The translations under genes and the position numbers were made by a program. Positions 25,585 through 33,668 of a stretch of 64,000 nucleotides of DNA are shown in pieces. Within the stretch, counting starts at the first letter, position 1. Each line of letters starts with the position of its first letter. The DNA is from Croceivirga radicis (GTDB taxonomy: Bacteria > Bacteroidota > Bacteroidia > Flavobacteriales > Flavobacteriaceae). The stretch lies in the NCBI RefSeq assembly GCF_002072105.2, contig NZ_MTBC01000009.1, forward strand, positions 99,178 through 163,177, written 5' to 3'. Under the pieces are notes generated by a model, which saw only the letters and a list, made by a program, of their open reading frames with translations, searched no databases and was not told where the DNA came from.

Positions 25585-28036
25585 TACACTATTTGCACTA
25601 TTTATTGCTAGTACCACTTGGGCACAGTTGACTATAACAGGTACCGTAAAAAACCAAGAAGGAGCAACTATTGCAGATGCAGAAGTGTATTTAAAAGAGT
25701 TACAAGAATTGCAGACAACAGATGACAAAGGCACATTTGCTTTTACAGACATACCTGTGGGTAAATATACCGTTTTGGTGTTTTCATTGGAATACGAGGT
25801 GTATGAGAAGGAACTAACCTTTGATCAACCTCTTTCGGTAGAAGTTATTTTGAGACCATTGCAGGCAAAACAATTATCAGAAGTGGTACTATCCCAACAA
25901 CGGGAAAAAGTTTTTGCTTTGCAAAAACTAAAAACGGTAGAAGGTACCGCTATTTATGCGGGTAAAAAGAGTGAAGTGGTATTAATGGATAATTTGGTGG
26001 GTAATTTAGCAGCCAATAATCCACGGCAAATATACAACCAAGTGGTTGGGCTCAATATTTTTGATTATGGCGATGCAGGTCTACAATTAAATATTGGGGG
26101 CAGGGGTTTAGACCCTAACCGTACGGCTAATTTTAATACTAGGCAAAACGGGTATGATATTAGTGCGGACGCCTTGGGCTATCCAGAAAGTTACTATAGT
26201 CCACCAGCAGAAGCTTTGGAGCAAATACAAGTGGTGCGCGGCGCGGCCTCTTTGCAATATGGTCCGCAATTTGGGGGGCTTATAAATTTCAAGTTTAAAA
26301 AACCCAACCCCACCAAAAAAATAGAATTGATTTCTAGGCAAACCGTAGGTTCTTATGATTTATTTACCAGCTTCAATAGTTTATCCGGTACTACAGGTAA
26401 GTTAAGTTATTATACTTTTTTTAATTATAAGCAGGGAAGTAGTTTTAGGCCCAATTCTGATTTTAGTAGTCGCAATTTTCATGCACATATTGGATATCAA
26501 CTGTCAGATAAAACAAAGTTAAGTGGAGAGGTTACGCTTTTGGATTATCTGGCCCAACAACCTGGCGGCCTTACCGATGCACAATTTATAGAAGATCCAA
26601 CTTTTAGTAATAGAGAAAGAAACTGGTTTGATATTGACTGGAAATTATACAACTTAAAACTAGAACATAGCTTTTCTGTACAAACAGATTTTAGCCTAAG
26701 CCTTACGGGTTTGCAGGCATCGCGTAGTGCACTCGGTTTTAGGACGAATAGGGTGAGCCAGCCAGATGACCCAGAAGAACCAAGAGAGTTGTTGGTAGAT
26801 GATTTTAGTAATATTGGAGCAGAGGCTCGCGTGTTGCACAGATATAAAATACAAGATAAAGATGCAGTAGCCTTATTGGGCGTTAAGTATTACCAAACTT
26901 ACAACGAGCAACAACAAGGTCCTGGCTCTGCAGCGGCAAATGCCGATTTTAATTTTGCAACCGCAGAGTTTCCAGATTATGAAAGACAATCAAGTTTTAC
27001 CTTTCCTAATTTAAATTTTGCGGTTTTTGGCGAACATATTTTTAACCTAAACAACAAGTTCTCTTTTACACCCGGGTTTAGATGGGAGTATATTAATACC
27101 GAAAGCAATGGAACGTATAAGAATATTGTAAAAGACTTAGCAGGCAATACCTTACTAAATGAGGAAATTGCCGATAATAGGAATTTTGAACGTAATTTCT
27201 TCTTATTAGGACTAGGACTTTCCTATAAACCCACTAATAGTCTGGAACTCTATGGTAATTTTTCAGAAAACTATAGGTCTATTACTTTTAGCGATATAAG
27301 GGTGGTAAATCCAAGCTTTCAGGTAGATCCAAATATTAGTGATGAGTCTGGTTTTACCGCAGATTTTGGCGCACGTGGTAGAATATCGGATATCTTATCT
27401 TACGATGTTAGTCTGTTTGGCTTGTATTATGATGACCGGTTAGGAGAAATACTAGAAGAGGAGACGCGTACCAACTCACAAGGCCAAGAAGTGCCAACGG
27501 GCCGTATCGTTCGTAAAAGAGGTAATATTGGTACGGCTTTTATCTATGGTTTAGAGACTTTTGCAGATGTAAATTTAAAGTCGTTGCTCAATTTTAAATC
27601 GAATAAAATTAAGCTCAACTATTTTGCCAACATGGCATTAACAGCTTCGGAATATGTAGATTCTGAAAGAATAGGGGTGGCGGGTAATGAAGTAGAATTT
27701 ATTCCAGATGTGAATTTAAAAACAGGGCTAAGCTTTGGTTATGGCAATTTGTTAGGAAGTTTGCAATACACCTATTTAGGGCAACAGTTTACAGATGCCA
27801 CCAATGCGGAACAAGATAGAACAGATAATCAACGAGGCATAGAGGGAACTATTCCAGCCTATGATATTTTAGATTTTTCTTTGTCCTATACCTATAAAAG
27901 ATATAAGTTAGAAGCTGGTATTAATAACCTTTTAAATACTACTTATTTTACCCGTAGGGCAACAGGTTATCCCGGGCCAGGGATTATCCCAGCTGAACCC
28001 AGAACATTTTATACTACCTTGCAAATCAAAATTTAA
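25565..28036 (+). CDS. TonB-dependent outer-membrane receptor (FecA-like)
   Basis: An 823-residue receptor. Signal peptide ends near TTWAQ; an N-terminal carboxypeptidase-regulatory-like domain follows (GTVKNQEGATIADAEVYLK), then the plug (NQVVGLNIFDYGDAGLQLNIGG, LEQIQVVRGAASLQYG-type motif near residue 225) and a beta-barrel ending in an aromatic-containing strand (FYTTLQIKI). It is encoded within the imelysin/HTTM operon, so the ligand is probably a ferric complex or haem. Length fits the family. It overlaps the HTTM gene by 20 bases and is followed after 11 bases by the haem-binding-domain gene. Confidence 0.92.
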   Translation: MRLQVFNTLFALFIASTTWAQLTITGTVKNQEGATIADAEVYLKELQELQTTDDKGTFAFTDIPVGKYTVLVFSLEYEVYEKELTFDQPLSVEVILRPLQAKQLSEVVLSQQREKVFALQKLKTVEGTAIYAGKKSEVVLMDNLVGNLAANNPRQIYNQVVGLNIFDYGDAGLQLNIGGRGLDPNRTANFNTRQNGYDISADALGYPESYYSPPAEALEQIQVVRGAASLQYGPQFGGLINFKFKKPNPTKKIELISRQTVGSYDLFTSFNSLSGTTGKLSYYTFFNYKQGSSFRPNSDFSSRNFHAHIGYQLSDKTKLSGEVTLLDYLAQQPGGLTDAQFIEDPTFSNRERNWFDIDWKLYNLKLEHSFSVQTDFSLSLTGLQASRSALGFRTNRVSQPDDPEEPRELLVDDFSNIGAEARVLHRYKIQDKDAVALLGVKYYQTYNEQQQGPGSAAANADFNFATAEFPDYERQSSFTFPNLNFAVFGEHIFNLNNKFSFTPGFRWEYINTESNGTYKNIVKDLAGNTLLNEEIADNRNFERNFFLLGLGLSYKPTNSLELYGNFSENYRSITFSDIRVVNPSFQVDPNISDESGFTADFGARGRISDILSYDVSLFGLYYDDRLGEILEEETRTNSQGQEVPTGRIVRKRGNIGTAFIYGLETFADVNLKSLLNFKSNKIKLNYFANMALTASEYVDSERIGVAGNEVEFIPDVNLKTGLSFGYGNLLGSLQYTYLGQQFTDATNAEQDRTDNQRGIEGTIPAYDILDFSLSYTYKRYKLEAGINNLLNTTYFTRRATGYPGPGIIPAEPRTFYTTLQIKI

Positions 28037-28047
28037 TATAACCAATC

Positions 28048-28491
28048 ATGTTTAAAAAAATAGCTCTAGCACTTTTAGTTGTATTTATTGCCATGCAATT
28101 GTATCGACCAGATAAAAATACAGCAGAAGGAGATGTTGTAGCGGCATTTGAAGCCGAAACGATGCCTAGTGCCGCTGTTAAAACTATTTTAGAACAAAAT
28201 TGTTACGACTGCCATAGTAATAACACGGTTTATCCGTGGTATGCAGAGGTAGCACCAATTTCTTATATGATTGCCAACCACGTGGATGAAGGTAAAGAAC
28301 ATTTTAATGTTTCTGATTGGTCTAAGTGGGATTTCAAGAAAAAAGACCATAAACTAGATGAACTCATTGAAGAAGTAGAAGAGGGGCATATGCCAGAAAG
28401 CTCGTATACTTGGTTGCACGGCAATATGTCAGAAGCAGAAGTAGAATCTCTAATAAGTTGGGCTAAAGAGGCCAGGGCCAAATTAAAATAA
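28048..28491 (+). CDS. Haem-binding domain (CxxCH) protein
   Basis: A 147-residue protein with an N-terminal hydrophobic helix (signal peptide or anchor) and a Haem_bd-type domain: CYDCHSNNTVYPWY with the CxxCH haem attachment motif, AEVAPISYMIANHVDEGK and FNVSDWSKW. It is probably a periplasmic c-type haem protein. As the last gene of the DUF4856-imelysin-HTTM-TonB receptor unit, it may take part in haem capture or reduction of iron in the periplasm (inference). A strong hairpin terminator follows. Confidence 0.88.
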   Translation: MFKKIALALLVVFIAMQLYRPDKNTAEGDVVAAFEAETMPSAAVKTILEQNCYDCHSNNTVYPWYAEVAPISYMIANHVDEGKEHFNVSDWSKWDFKKKDHKLDELIEEVEEGHMPESSYTWLHGNMSEAEVESLISWAKEARAKLK

Positions 28492-28493
28492 AG

Positions 28494-28520
28494 AAAAAGG
28501 GAGGTTTTACCTCCCTTTTT
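28494..28520. terminator. Bidirectional terminator between haem-binding and Cys-rich genes
   Basis: Stem AAAAGGGAGG / CCTCCCTTTT with a 5-base loop and A/T runs on both sides, placed between two convergent stop codons (28491 and 28526). Confidence 0.9.
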
Positions 28521-28525
28521 GTATT

Positions 28526-28771
28526 CTAAGCCATTGCTAAAGGTGCCCAACTAGAACAACTCATTTCGGGAGCTGCCTTTGCAGGATGTGCGCAATCAGC
28601 TGAATTAAATCTTGAGCAAGTACCACAAGTCATATTCATTTTTAAGGCCTGTTGCATGTTAAAACTATCACATGTGTGTCTTTCTGTAACCTTAGTGTGG
28701 TGTTGCGTACAGGTATGATCGTTCTGAAAATTGGTGCAATTGGCACAATTGCTTGCTAATCTTATAGGCAT
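28526..28771 (-). CDS. Small protein with two tandem four-Cys modules
   Basis: An 81-residue cytoplasmic protein without a signal peptide. It is built of two copies of one module: C-x2-C-x2-3-F then C, a His and a final C followed by S/D-S/D-aromatic (CANCTNF ... CTQHH ... CDSF; CGTCSRF ... CAHPA ... CSSW). Eight Cys and several His suggest zinc or iron-sulfur binding. I do not recognise a named family, but ATG start, a strong convergent terminator and the ordered repeats argue that it is a real gene. It sits next to the iron locus. Confidence 0.75.
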   Translation of the reverse strand: MPIRLASNCANCTNFQNDHTCTQHHTKVTERHTCDSFNMQQALKMNMTCGTCSRFNSADCAHPAKAAPEMSCSSWAPLAMA

Positions 28772-28867
28772 AACATTTCTTTTTTAAGTTTCCTTTAAAG
28801 TTAATCGCTATTAAAGGCAGAATCAATTTAAATAGTTGTTTCTGAGCAATATGTATTTAGATTGATT

Positions 28868-28904
28868 AAAAAAAGAAAGCGGCCAAATACCAATGCCGCT
28901 TTCT
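28868..28904 (-). terminator. Terminator after the DUF6686-like gene
   Basis: Stem AGAAAGCGGC / GCCGCTTTCT with an 11-base loop and a T-run on the minus strand, 29 bases past the stop at 28933. Confidence 0.88.
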
Positions 28905-28932
28905 GCTAAACCTGTTAAATGAGAACAAAGGT

Positions 28933-29286
28933 CTAGTTATAATTTAGGATGTAATTAATGTCTGTTGATTTTAATAGTTTGTTTCTGTTAGAAGTTTCGG
29001 ATAATAATTGCTTTAGCTCTTGTATCTCAGGACGGTTCATGACAATTATAAAATGGTTCTTACCTACAGAAATGGGTATTTTGCGGCCGTAGGGTGCGTT
29101 TTTTAATTGTTGCTCCCAATACAATACATCTATTTCGTACAAATACTCAATAAATGTGCGTAATTCCCATTCATACAATTCAAAACAAAGGTTATTGAAA
29201 ACAAATTGAAAAAGTTTGCTTTTATGGCAATAGGTAAACCTGCCATTGGTGGTTGTATTCAATACTTGTAAAAACGGGCACTCCAT
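28933..29286 (-). CDS. DUF6686-like protein of unknown function
   Basis: A 117-residue cytoplasmic protein resembling the DUF6686 family of Bacteroidota: an N-terminal segment with Cys (MECPFL ... FTYCHKSKLFQFVFNNLCFELYEWEL) and a C-terminal IPISVGKNHFIIVMNRPEI segment. The family name is from memory and moderately certain. Its promoter (-7 box at 29303-29310 on the minus strand) is overlapped upstream by the 23-bp palindrome that also occurs twice at the iron operon promoter, so it is probably in the same regulon. It is divergent from guaB. Confidence 0.75.
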   Translation of the reverse strand: MECPFLQVLNTTTNGRFTYCHKSKLFQFVFNNLCFELYEWELRTFIEYLYEIDVLYWEQQLKNAPYGRKIPISVGKNHFIIVMNRPEIQELKQLLSETSNRNKLLKSTDINYILNYN

Positions 29287-29302
29287 AAAACAATTCTATA
29301 CC

Positions 29303-29336
29303 CAAATATAATATTATTTATATTAAGTCTAAATAA
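29303..29336 (-). promoter_or_regulatory. Promoter of the DUF6686-like gene with palindromic operator candidate 3
   Basis: On the minus strand TATATTTG (29303-29310) matches the -7 consensus exactly. Three bases upstream lies a 23-bp palindrome (29314-29336; plus-strand arms TTATTTATA / TCTAAATAA, 5-base spacer), covering the -33 region. It matches copy 1 at 21657-21679 at 21 of 23 positions. Confidence 0.62.
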
Positions 29337-29392
29337 AATTAATTAAAAACTAGTATTCTTTTCTCAAATTATTTTAGAAGGTTTTATTGTGG

Positions 29393-29400
29393 TATATTTG
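29393..29400 (+). promoter_or_regulatory. -7 promoter element for guaB
   Basis: TATATTTG matches TAnnTTTG exactly, 23 bases before the guaB ATG. No clear -33 element. Confidence 0.55.
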
Positions 29401-29423
29401 CACGCAATTAATCCGTAATTGCA

Positions 29424-30896
29424 ATGGAATTTCACCAAAACAAAATTGTTGGCGAAGGTTTAACCTATGATGACGTACTTTTAGTACCCGCCTTCTCAGA
29501 AGTACTTCCAAGAGAAGTAGACATCACCTCAAAATTTTCTCGTAACATTTCTATCAACGTACCGGTTGTATCTGCAGCCATGGATACGGTTACCGAGTCT
29601 AAAATGGCTATTGCTATGGCCAGAGAAGGAGGTATTGGTGTGCTACACAAGAACATGACCATTGAGCAGCAAGCGCTTAAAGTAAGAAAGGTTAAAAGGG
29701 CTGAAAGCGGTATGATTTTAGATCCGGTTACCTTGCCACAAGAGGCTATTGTTAAGGATGCAAAAGCAGCTATGAAAGAACATAGCATTGGTGGTATACC
29801 AATAGTTGATGATGCGGGTAAATTAATAGGTATTGTAACCAATAGGGATTTACGCTTTGAAAAGAACAATAATAGACCAATTTCTGAAGTAATGACTTCC
29901 GCAAACTTGGTAACGGCTGGTGTTGGTACTACACTGGATCAAGCAGAAGATATTTTGCAAGAAAATAAGATTGAAAAGCTACCTGTGGTAGATGAAAATT
30001 ATAAACTGGTTGGCCTTATTACGTTTAGGGATATTACCAAGTTAACACAAAAGCCTATTGCCAATAAAGACCAATATGGTAGGTTGCGTGTGGCAGCAGC
30101 TATAGGTGTTACCCCAGATGCGGTAGATAGGGCAGGTGCCTTGGTAAATGCTGGTGTAGACGCTATAATCATAGATACTGCTCATGGGCATACAAAAGGG
30201 GTGGTAAATGTGCTAAAAGAGGTAAAGAAAGCATACCCACAAATAGATGTTGTTGTAGGCAATATAGCTACTGCAGAAGCTGCTCGTTATTTGGTAGAAG
30301 CAGGTGCAGATGCGGTTAAAGTAGGTATTGGTCCAGGTTCCATATGTACTACCCGTGTGGTTGCAGGGGTTGGTTTTCCACAATTTTCGGCTGTTTTAGA
30401 AGTAGCAAGTGCTATTAAAGGTACAGGTGTGCCCGTTATTGCTGATGGTGGTATCCGTTACACCGGAGATATCCCTAAAGCCATAGCAGCTGGTGCAGAT
30501 ACGGTTATGTTAGGTTCTCTTTTGGCTGGTACCAAAGAATCTCCTGGAGAAACTATTATTTACGAAGGTAGAAAGTTTAAGAGCTACCGAGGAATGGGGT
30601 CTGTGGAAGCTATGAAAGAGGGAAGTAAAGACCGCTATTTCCAAGATGTGGAAGACGATATTAAAAAATTGGTTCCAGAAGGTATTGTAGGGCGTGTACC
30701 TTACAAAGGGGAGCTTATGGAAAGTATGCATCAGTTTATTGGTGGATTAAGAGCCGGTATGGGATATTGTGGGGCAAAGGATATTGCTACCCTACAAGAT
30801 TCAGGAAAGTTTGTGAAAATTACATTTAGCGGTATTGCAGAAAGTCATCCACACGATGTTACTATCACAAAAGAAAGTCCTAATTACAGTAGATAG
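29424..30896 (+). CDS. guaB: Inosine-5'-monophosphate dehydrogenase
   Basis: A 490-residue enzyme of purine synthesis that converts IMP to XMP with NAD. A TIM barrel starts with [18 protein letters not shown], is interrupted by two CBS domains (about residues 95-205, e.g. [22 protein letters not shown]), and resumes with the catalytic loop [11 protein letters not shown] (Cys about 308), [11 protein letters not shown] and the flap KSYRGMGS. Length and motif order are normal. It is monocistronic, bounded by its own promoter and a strong terminator. Confidence 0.97.
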   Translation: MEFHQNKIVGEGLTYDDVLLVPAFSEVLPREVDITSKFSRNISINVPVVSAAMDTVTESKMAIAMAREGGIGVLHKNMTIEQQALKVRKVKRAESGMILDPVTLPQEAIVKDAKAAMKEHSIGGIPIVDDAGKLIGIVTNRDLRFEKNNNRPISEVMTSANLVTAGVGTTLDQAEDILQENKIEKLPVVDENYKLVGLITFRDITKLTQKPIANKDQYGRLRVAAAIGVTPDAVDRAGALVNAGVDAIIIDTAHGHTKGVVNVLKEVKKAYPQIDVVVGNIATAEAARYLVEAGADAVKVGIGPGSICTTRVVAGVGFPQFSAVLEVASAIKGTGVPVIADGGIRYTGDIPKAIAAGADTVMLGSLLAGTKESPGETIIYEGRKFKSYRGMGSVEAMKEGSKDRYFQDVEDDIKKLVPEGIVGRVPYKGELMESMHQFIGGLRAGMGYCGAKDIATLQDSGKFVKITFSGIAESHPHDVTITKESPNYSR

Positions 30897-30913
30897 CGCT
30901 AGTTATTTTATAA

Positions 30914-30950
30914 AACAAAAAAGGCGACCAATTGGTCGCCTTTTTTGTTT
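30914..30950. terminator. Bidirectional terminator after guaB
   Basis: A long perfect stem, AAAAGGCGACCA / TGGTCGCCTTTT around a short centre, with A and T runs on both sides. It lies between the guaB stop and the convergent thioredoxin-like gene. Confidence 0.92.
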
Positions 30951-30957
30951 AGGTGTT

Positions 30958-31467
30958 TTATTTGCCTAGGCCGGCATATGTTTTCCAATCTTTTTCTTTG
31001 TAGATGTTCTCGCCAAAATATTTAGCTATCTGCATAAACGGTTGTACTTTTTGGTAACCTGGAACAGGAGATAGCATTTTTAAATCTTTATCTAAGAACA
31101 CAACGGTTGGGTAGCTTAATCTGCCTTGAAGCAAAGCTGCAGCTAGCTCATGATATCCTCTTTTACCAGAAGGAACAAACTTAAAGGTTTTACCTTCGTA
31201 TTCAATAGGTTCTTTGCCTTCTGCATTAAATTTTACCATATAAAAATTCGCTTGCATATAGGCAGCTACTTCTGGGTTTTGAAAGGTGTCTTTATCCATT
31301 TTCTTGCACCATCCGCACCAGTCTGTATATACATCAATAAATACTTTTTTAGTGTTTCCTTCTATTTGGGTTAAGCTAACCGCTTCTTCAAAGCTTATCC
31401 AATTAATATCTTGGGCACTTAAACCTAAGGAGGCTAAAAAGGTAATTACAAGTAAAAGTTGCTTCAT
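30958..31467 (-). CDS. Exported thioredoxin-fold protein (CGWC)
   Basis: A 169-residue protein with a signal peptide (cleavage near LSAQ, residue 19) and a thioredoxin-like (Thioredoxin_7/DUF255-like) domain: VFIDVYTDWCGWCKKMD with redox Cys51 and Cys54, FNAEGKEP, and the cis-Pro region LSYPTVVFLD. It is probably a periplasmic thiol-disulfide protein. Partner and direction of redox flow are unknown. A perfect 8-bp-arm inverted repeat lies 15 bases upstream of the start. It converges with guaB. Confidence 0.9.
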   Translation of the reverse strand: MKQLLLVITFLASLGLSAQDINWISFEEAVSLTQIEGNTKKVFIDVYTDWCGWCKKMDKDTFQNPEVAAYMQANFYMVKFNAEGKEPIEYEGKTFKFVPSGKRGYHELAAALLQGRLSYPTVVFLDKDLKMLSPVPGYQKVQPFMQIAKYFGENIYKEKDWKTYAGLGK

Positions 31468-31481
31468 AACATTGTTTTTAT

Positions 31482-31509
31482 CTATAGTCTATGGACTATA
31501 GTAAAACTA
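31482..31509 (-). promoter_or_regulatory. Inverted repeat at the thioredoxin-like gene promoter
   Basis: Perfect arms CTATAGTC / GACTATAG with a 4-base loop (31482-31501). Adjacent on the minus strand is a near-consensus -7 box TAGTTTTA (31502-31509). The repeat therefore lies at the predicted transcription start, 15 bases from the coding start: operator or 5' mRNA hairpin. Confidence 0.5.
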
Positions 31510-31526
31510 ACGAAAATCGTACCAAA

Positions 31527-32768
31527 TTATTTCGCAACCGCAGTTTCTTTCTTGGGCTTAAAAATATCTTTTACATCAACTTGATTTCGCAATATGTCAT
31601 CAAAGGTTTCCCTTTCTCTTATTAAATGTGCTTTTCCCTCGTGCCAAAGTACTTCTGCGGGTCTGTATCTAGAGTTATAATTACTACTCATGGTAAAGCA
31701 ATAAGCACCGGCATTTTTAAAGGCTAGAATATCTCCTTCGGATATTTCATTGATTCTGCGGTTACTACCAAATGTATCCGTCTCACAAATATAACCTACC
31801 ACACTATAGTAACGCTCCCGTCCTTTTGGATTGGAAATGTTTACGATTTCATGAGTAGACCCATAAAGCATAGGTCTAATTAAGTGGTTAAAGCCAGAGT
31901 CTACACTCGCAAATACGGTAGAGGTTGTTTGTTTAACCACATTCACTTTTGCTAAAAATTGTCCCGCTTCACTAACCAAAAACTTACCCGGTTCAAAAGC
32001 CAAGGTTAACTCTTTGCCGTATTCTTTACAAAATTGATTGAAACGTTTGGATAATTTTTTACCCAATTCTTCCACATTCGTTTCTATATCTCCAGCCTTG
32101 TAAGGTACTTTAAAACCGCTTCCAAAGTCTATGAATTCCAAATCTTTGAAATTTTTTGCGGTCTCAAATAAAATTTCAGATGCGTACAAGAAAACATCAA
32201 TATCTAAAATATCGCTACCGGTATGCATGTGTATACCGTTAATATTCATTTTGGTCAAATCAACAATACGAAGCAAATGCGGAATTTGGTGAATGCTAAT
32301 TCCAAACTTAGAATCTATATGTCCTACGGAAATATTAGAATTACCGCCAGCCATAACATGCGGATTTATACGTATACAAACCGGAATATCTGGGTGTTTA
32401 CTTCCAAATTGTTCTAAAATAGAAAGGTTATCAATATTTATTTGAACCCCTAAAGCGGCAGCTTCTTCTATTTCTTCCAATGAAACACCATTTGGTGTAT
32501 ATATGATAGACTCAGGTTTAAAACCGGCCAATAAACCTAACTTAACTTCCTGTATGGATACTGTGTCCAATCCACTGCCCAAAGAATTCATTAGGCGTAG
32601 AACAGAAATGTTTGATAATGCCTTTACGGCGTAATTTAGGCGTAAATGTGAAACAGATTTAAACGCGTTGGTAAGTCTGTTGTATTGAAAAGCTATTTTG
32701 TCAGCATCGTACACGTAAACTGGTGCACCATGTTGTTTTACTACATTTAATAAGTCGGAATTAGTCAT
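31527..32768 (-). CDS. lysA: Diaminopimelate decarboxylase
   Basis: A 413-residue PLP enzyme of fold III that makes lysine from meso-diaminopimelate. The PLP-binding Lys is in NYAVKALSN (Lys49), followed by HMHTGSDI, DFGSGFKVPY, the EPGKFLVSEAG motif and the second-subunit motif CETDTFG with NAGAYCFTMSSNYNSR. Length matches the family. It is monocistronic on the minus strand with an exact -7 box upstream. No other lysine-pathway gene is in the window. Confidence 0.95.
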   Translation of the reverse strand: MTNSDLLNVVKQHGAPVYVYDADKIAFQYNRLTNAFKSVSHLRLNYAVKALSNISVLRLMNSLGSGLDTVSIQEVKLGLLAGFKPESIIYTPNGVSLEEIEEAAALGVQINIDNLSILEQFGSKHPDIPVCIRINPHVMAGGNSNISVGHIDSKFGISIHQIPHLLRIVDLTKMNINGIHMHTGSDILDIDVFLYASEILFETAKNFKDLEFIDFGSGFKVPYKAGDIETNVEELGKKLSKRFNQFCKEYGKELTLAFEPGKFLVSEAGQFLAKVNVVKQTTSTVFASVDSGFNHLIRPMLYGSTHEIVNISNPKGRERYYSVVGYICETDTFGSNRRINEISEGDILAFKNAGAYCFTMSSNYNSRYRPAEVLWHEGKAHLIRERETFDDILRNQVDVKDIFKPKKETAVAK

Positions 32769-32784
32769 GCTACAATTTTAAATC

Positions 32785-32792
32785 CAAAACTA
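32785..32792 (-). promoter_or_regulatory. -7 promoter element for lysA
   Basis: On the minus strand TAGTTTTG matches TAnnTTTG exactly, 16 bases before the lysA ATG, implying a short leader. Confidence 0.5.
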
Positions 32793-32919
32793 GTCCAATT
32801 CTAGTATCAACCAAAAAAATACAACTCAATTTAAGTAAATTCAACAAAATGTTTTAAATGTAACAATCTGCTTGAATGTAAACTTTATGCTTCTTACCTT
32901 TAGGGGATAAACACAGACT

Positions 32920-33558
32920 ATGAAATTACCGTTATTTCCACTGCGAAGTATTTTTTATCCGGGAGAGACCGTCCCGTTACACATTTTTGAAGACCGTTAC
33001 AAGCAACTAATCAACGATTGTAGAGAAGAAGCAATGACTTTTGGTATTCCCGTTTTCTATAACAACACCATGACGTTTGGTACAGAAATACAACTTGTAG
33101 AGGTTGTAAACACCTATGCTGGTGGTGAAATGGATGTTGTTGGGGTAGGTAGGCAAATTTTTAAGATAGACACGTTTGCAGATAAGTTTAATGGTAGATT
33201 GTATCCAGGAGGAGAGGTAACTTTTCTAGATATGGAAAACGATGCAGACCTACATGCTAGACGTGTGGTTTACCGTAAAATACAAGAATTGTACGATTTA
33301 ATGGAGATAGAGTTTCCGGAGAAACCATTAGACAAGTTCAATAGTTACGCTTTTGCCCACAAAATGGGGTTATCTTTTGAGCAAGAGTTCAATTTGTTAC
33401 AAATTGCAAAAGAGAGTGATCGTTTACATTTTTTAAATCGGCATTTAGATGAGACTATTGCAGTGTTGCATAAGCTAAAACGCACACGTGGCGCTATTGA
33501 AATGAACGGGCATTTTAGAAATTTTGACCCATTAGATTTCGGGGATTTTAAAATATAA
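32920..33558 (+). CDS. LON peptidase N-terminal (substrate-binding) domain protein
   Basis: A 212-residue cytoplasmic protein carrying only the Lon N-terminal domain: LPLFPLRSIFYPGETVPLHIFEDRYKQLI at the start, GIPVFYN, then a helical C-terminal half (FAHKMGLSFEQEFNLLQIAKESDRLHFLNRHL). No AAA+ or protease domain is present, as usual for this stand-alone family. Function is not established. A TACCTTTA sequence (32895-32902) is a possible -7 box. Confidence 0.9.
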   Translation: MKLPLFPLRSIFYPGETVPLHIFEDRYKQLINDCREEAMTFGIPVFYNNTMTFGTEIQLVEVVNTYAGGEMDVVGVGRQIFKIDTFADKFNGRLYPGGEVTFLDMENDADLHARRVVYRKIQELYDLMEIEFPEKPLDKFNSYAFAHKMGLSFEQEFNLLQIAKESDRLHFLNRHLDETIAVLHKLKRTRGAIEMNGHFRNFDPLDFGDFKI

Positions 33559-33633
33559 TTCGTTTTTTTACGCGCAAAACAATAAGTTATTTCAAATAAT
33601 CCACAGAAATTATAAATTAAAGTAGTGGTTTGT

Positions 33634-33641
33634 TATTTTTG
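33634..33641 (+). promoter_or_regulatory. -7 promoter element for sucC
   Basis: TATTTTTG matches TAnnTTTG exactly, 27 bases before the sucC ATG. Confidence 0.55.
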
Positions 33642-33668
33642 TGAACTAAAATTTAACAGGATATACCT

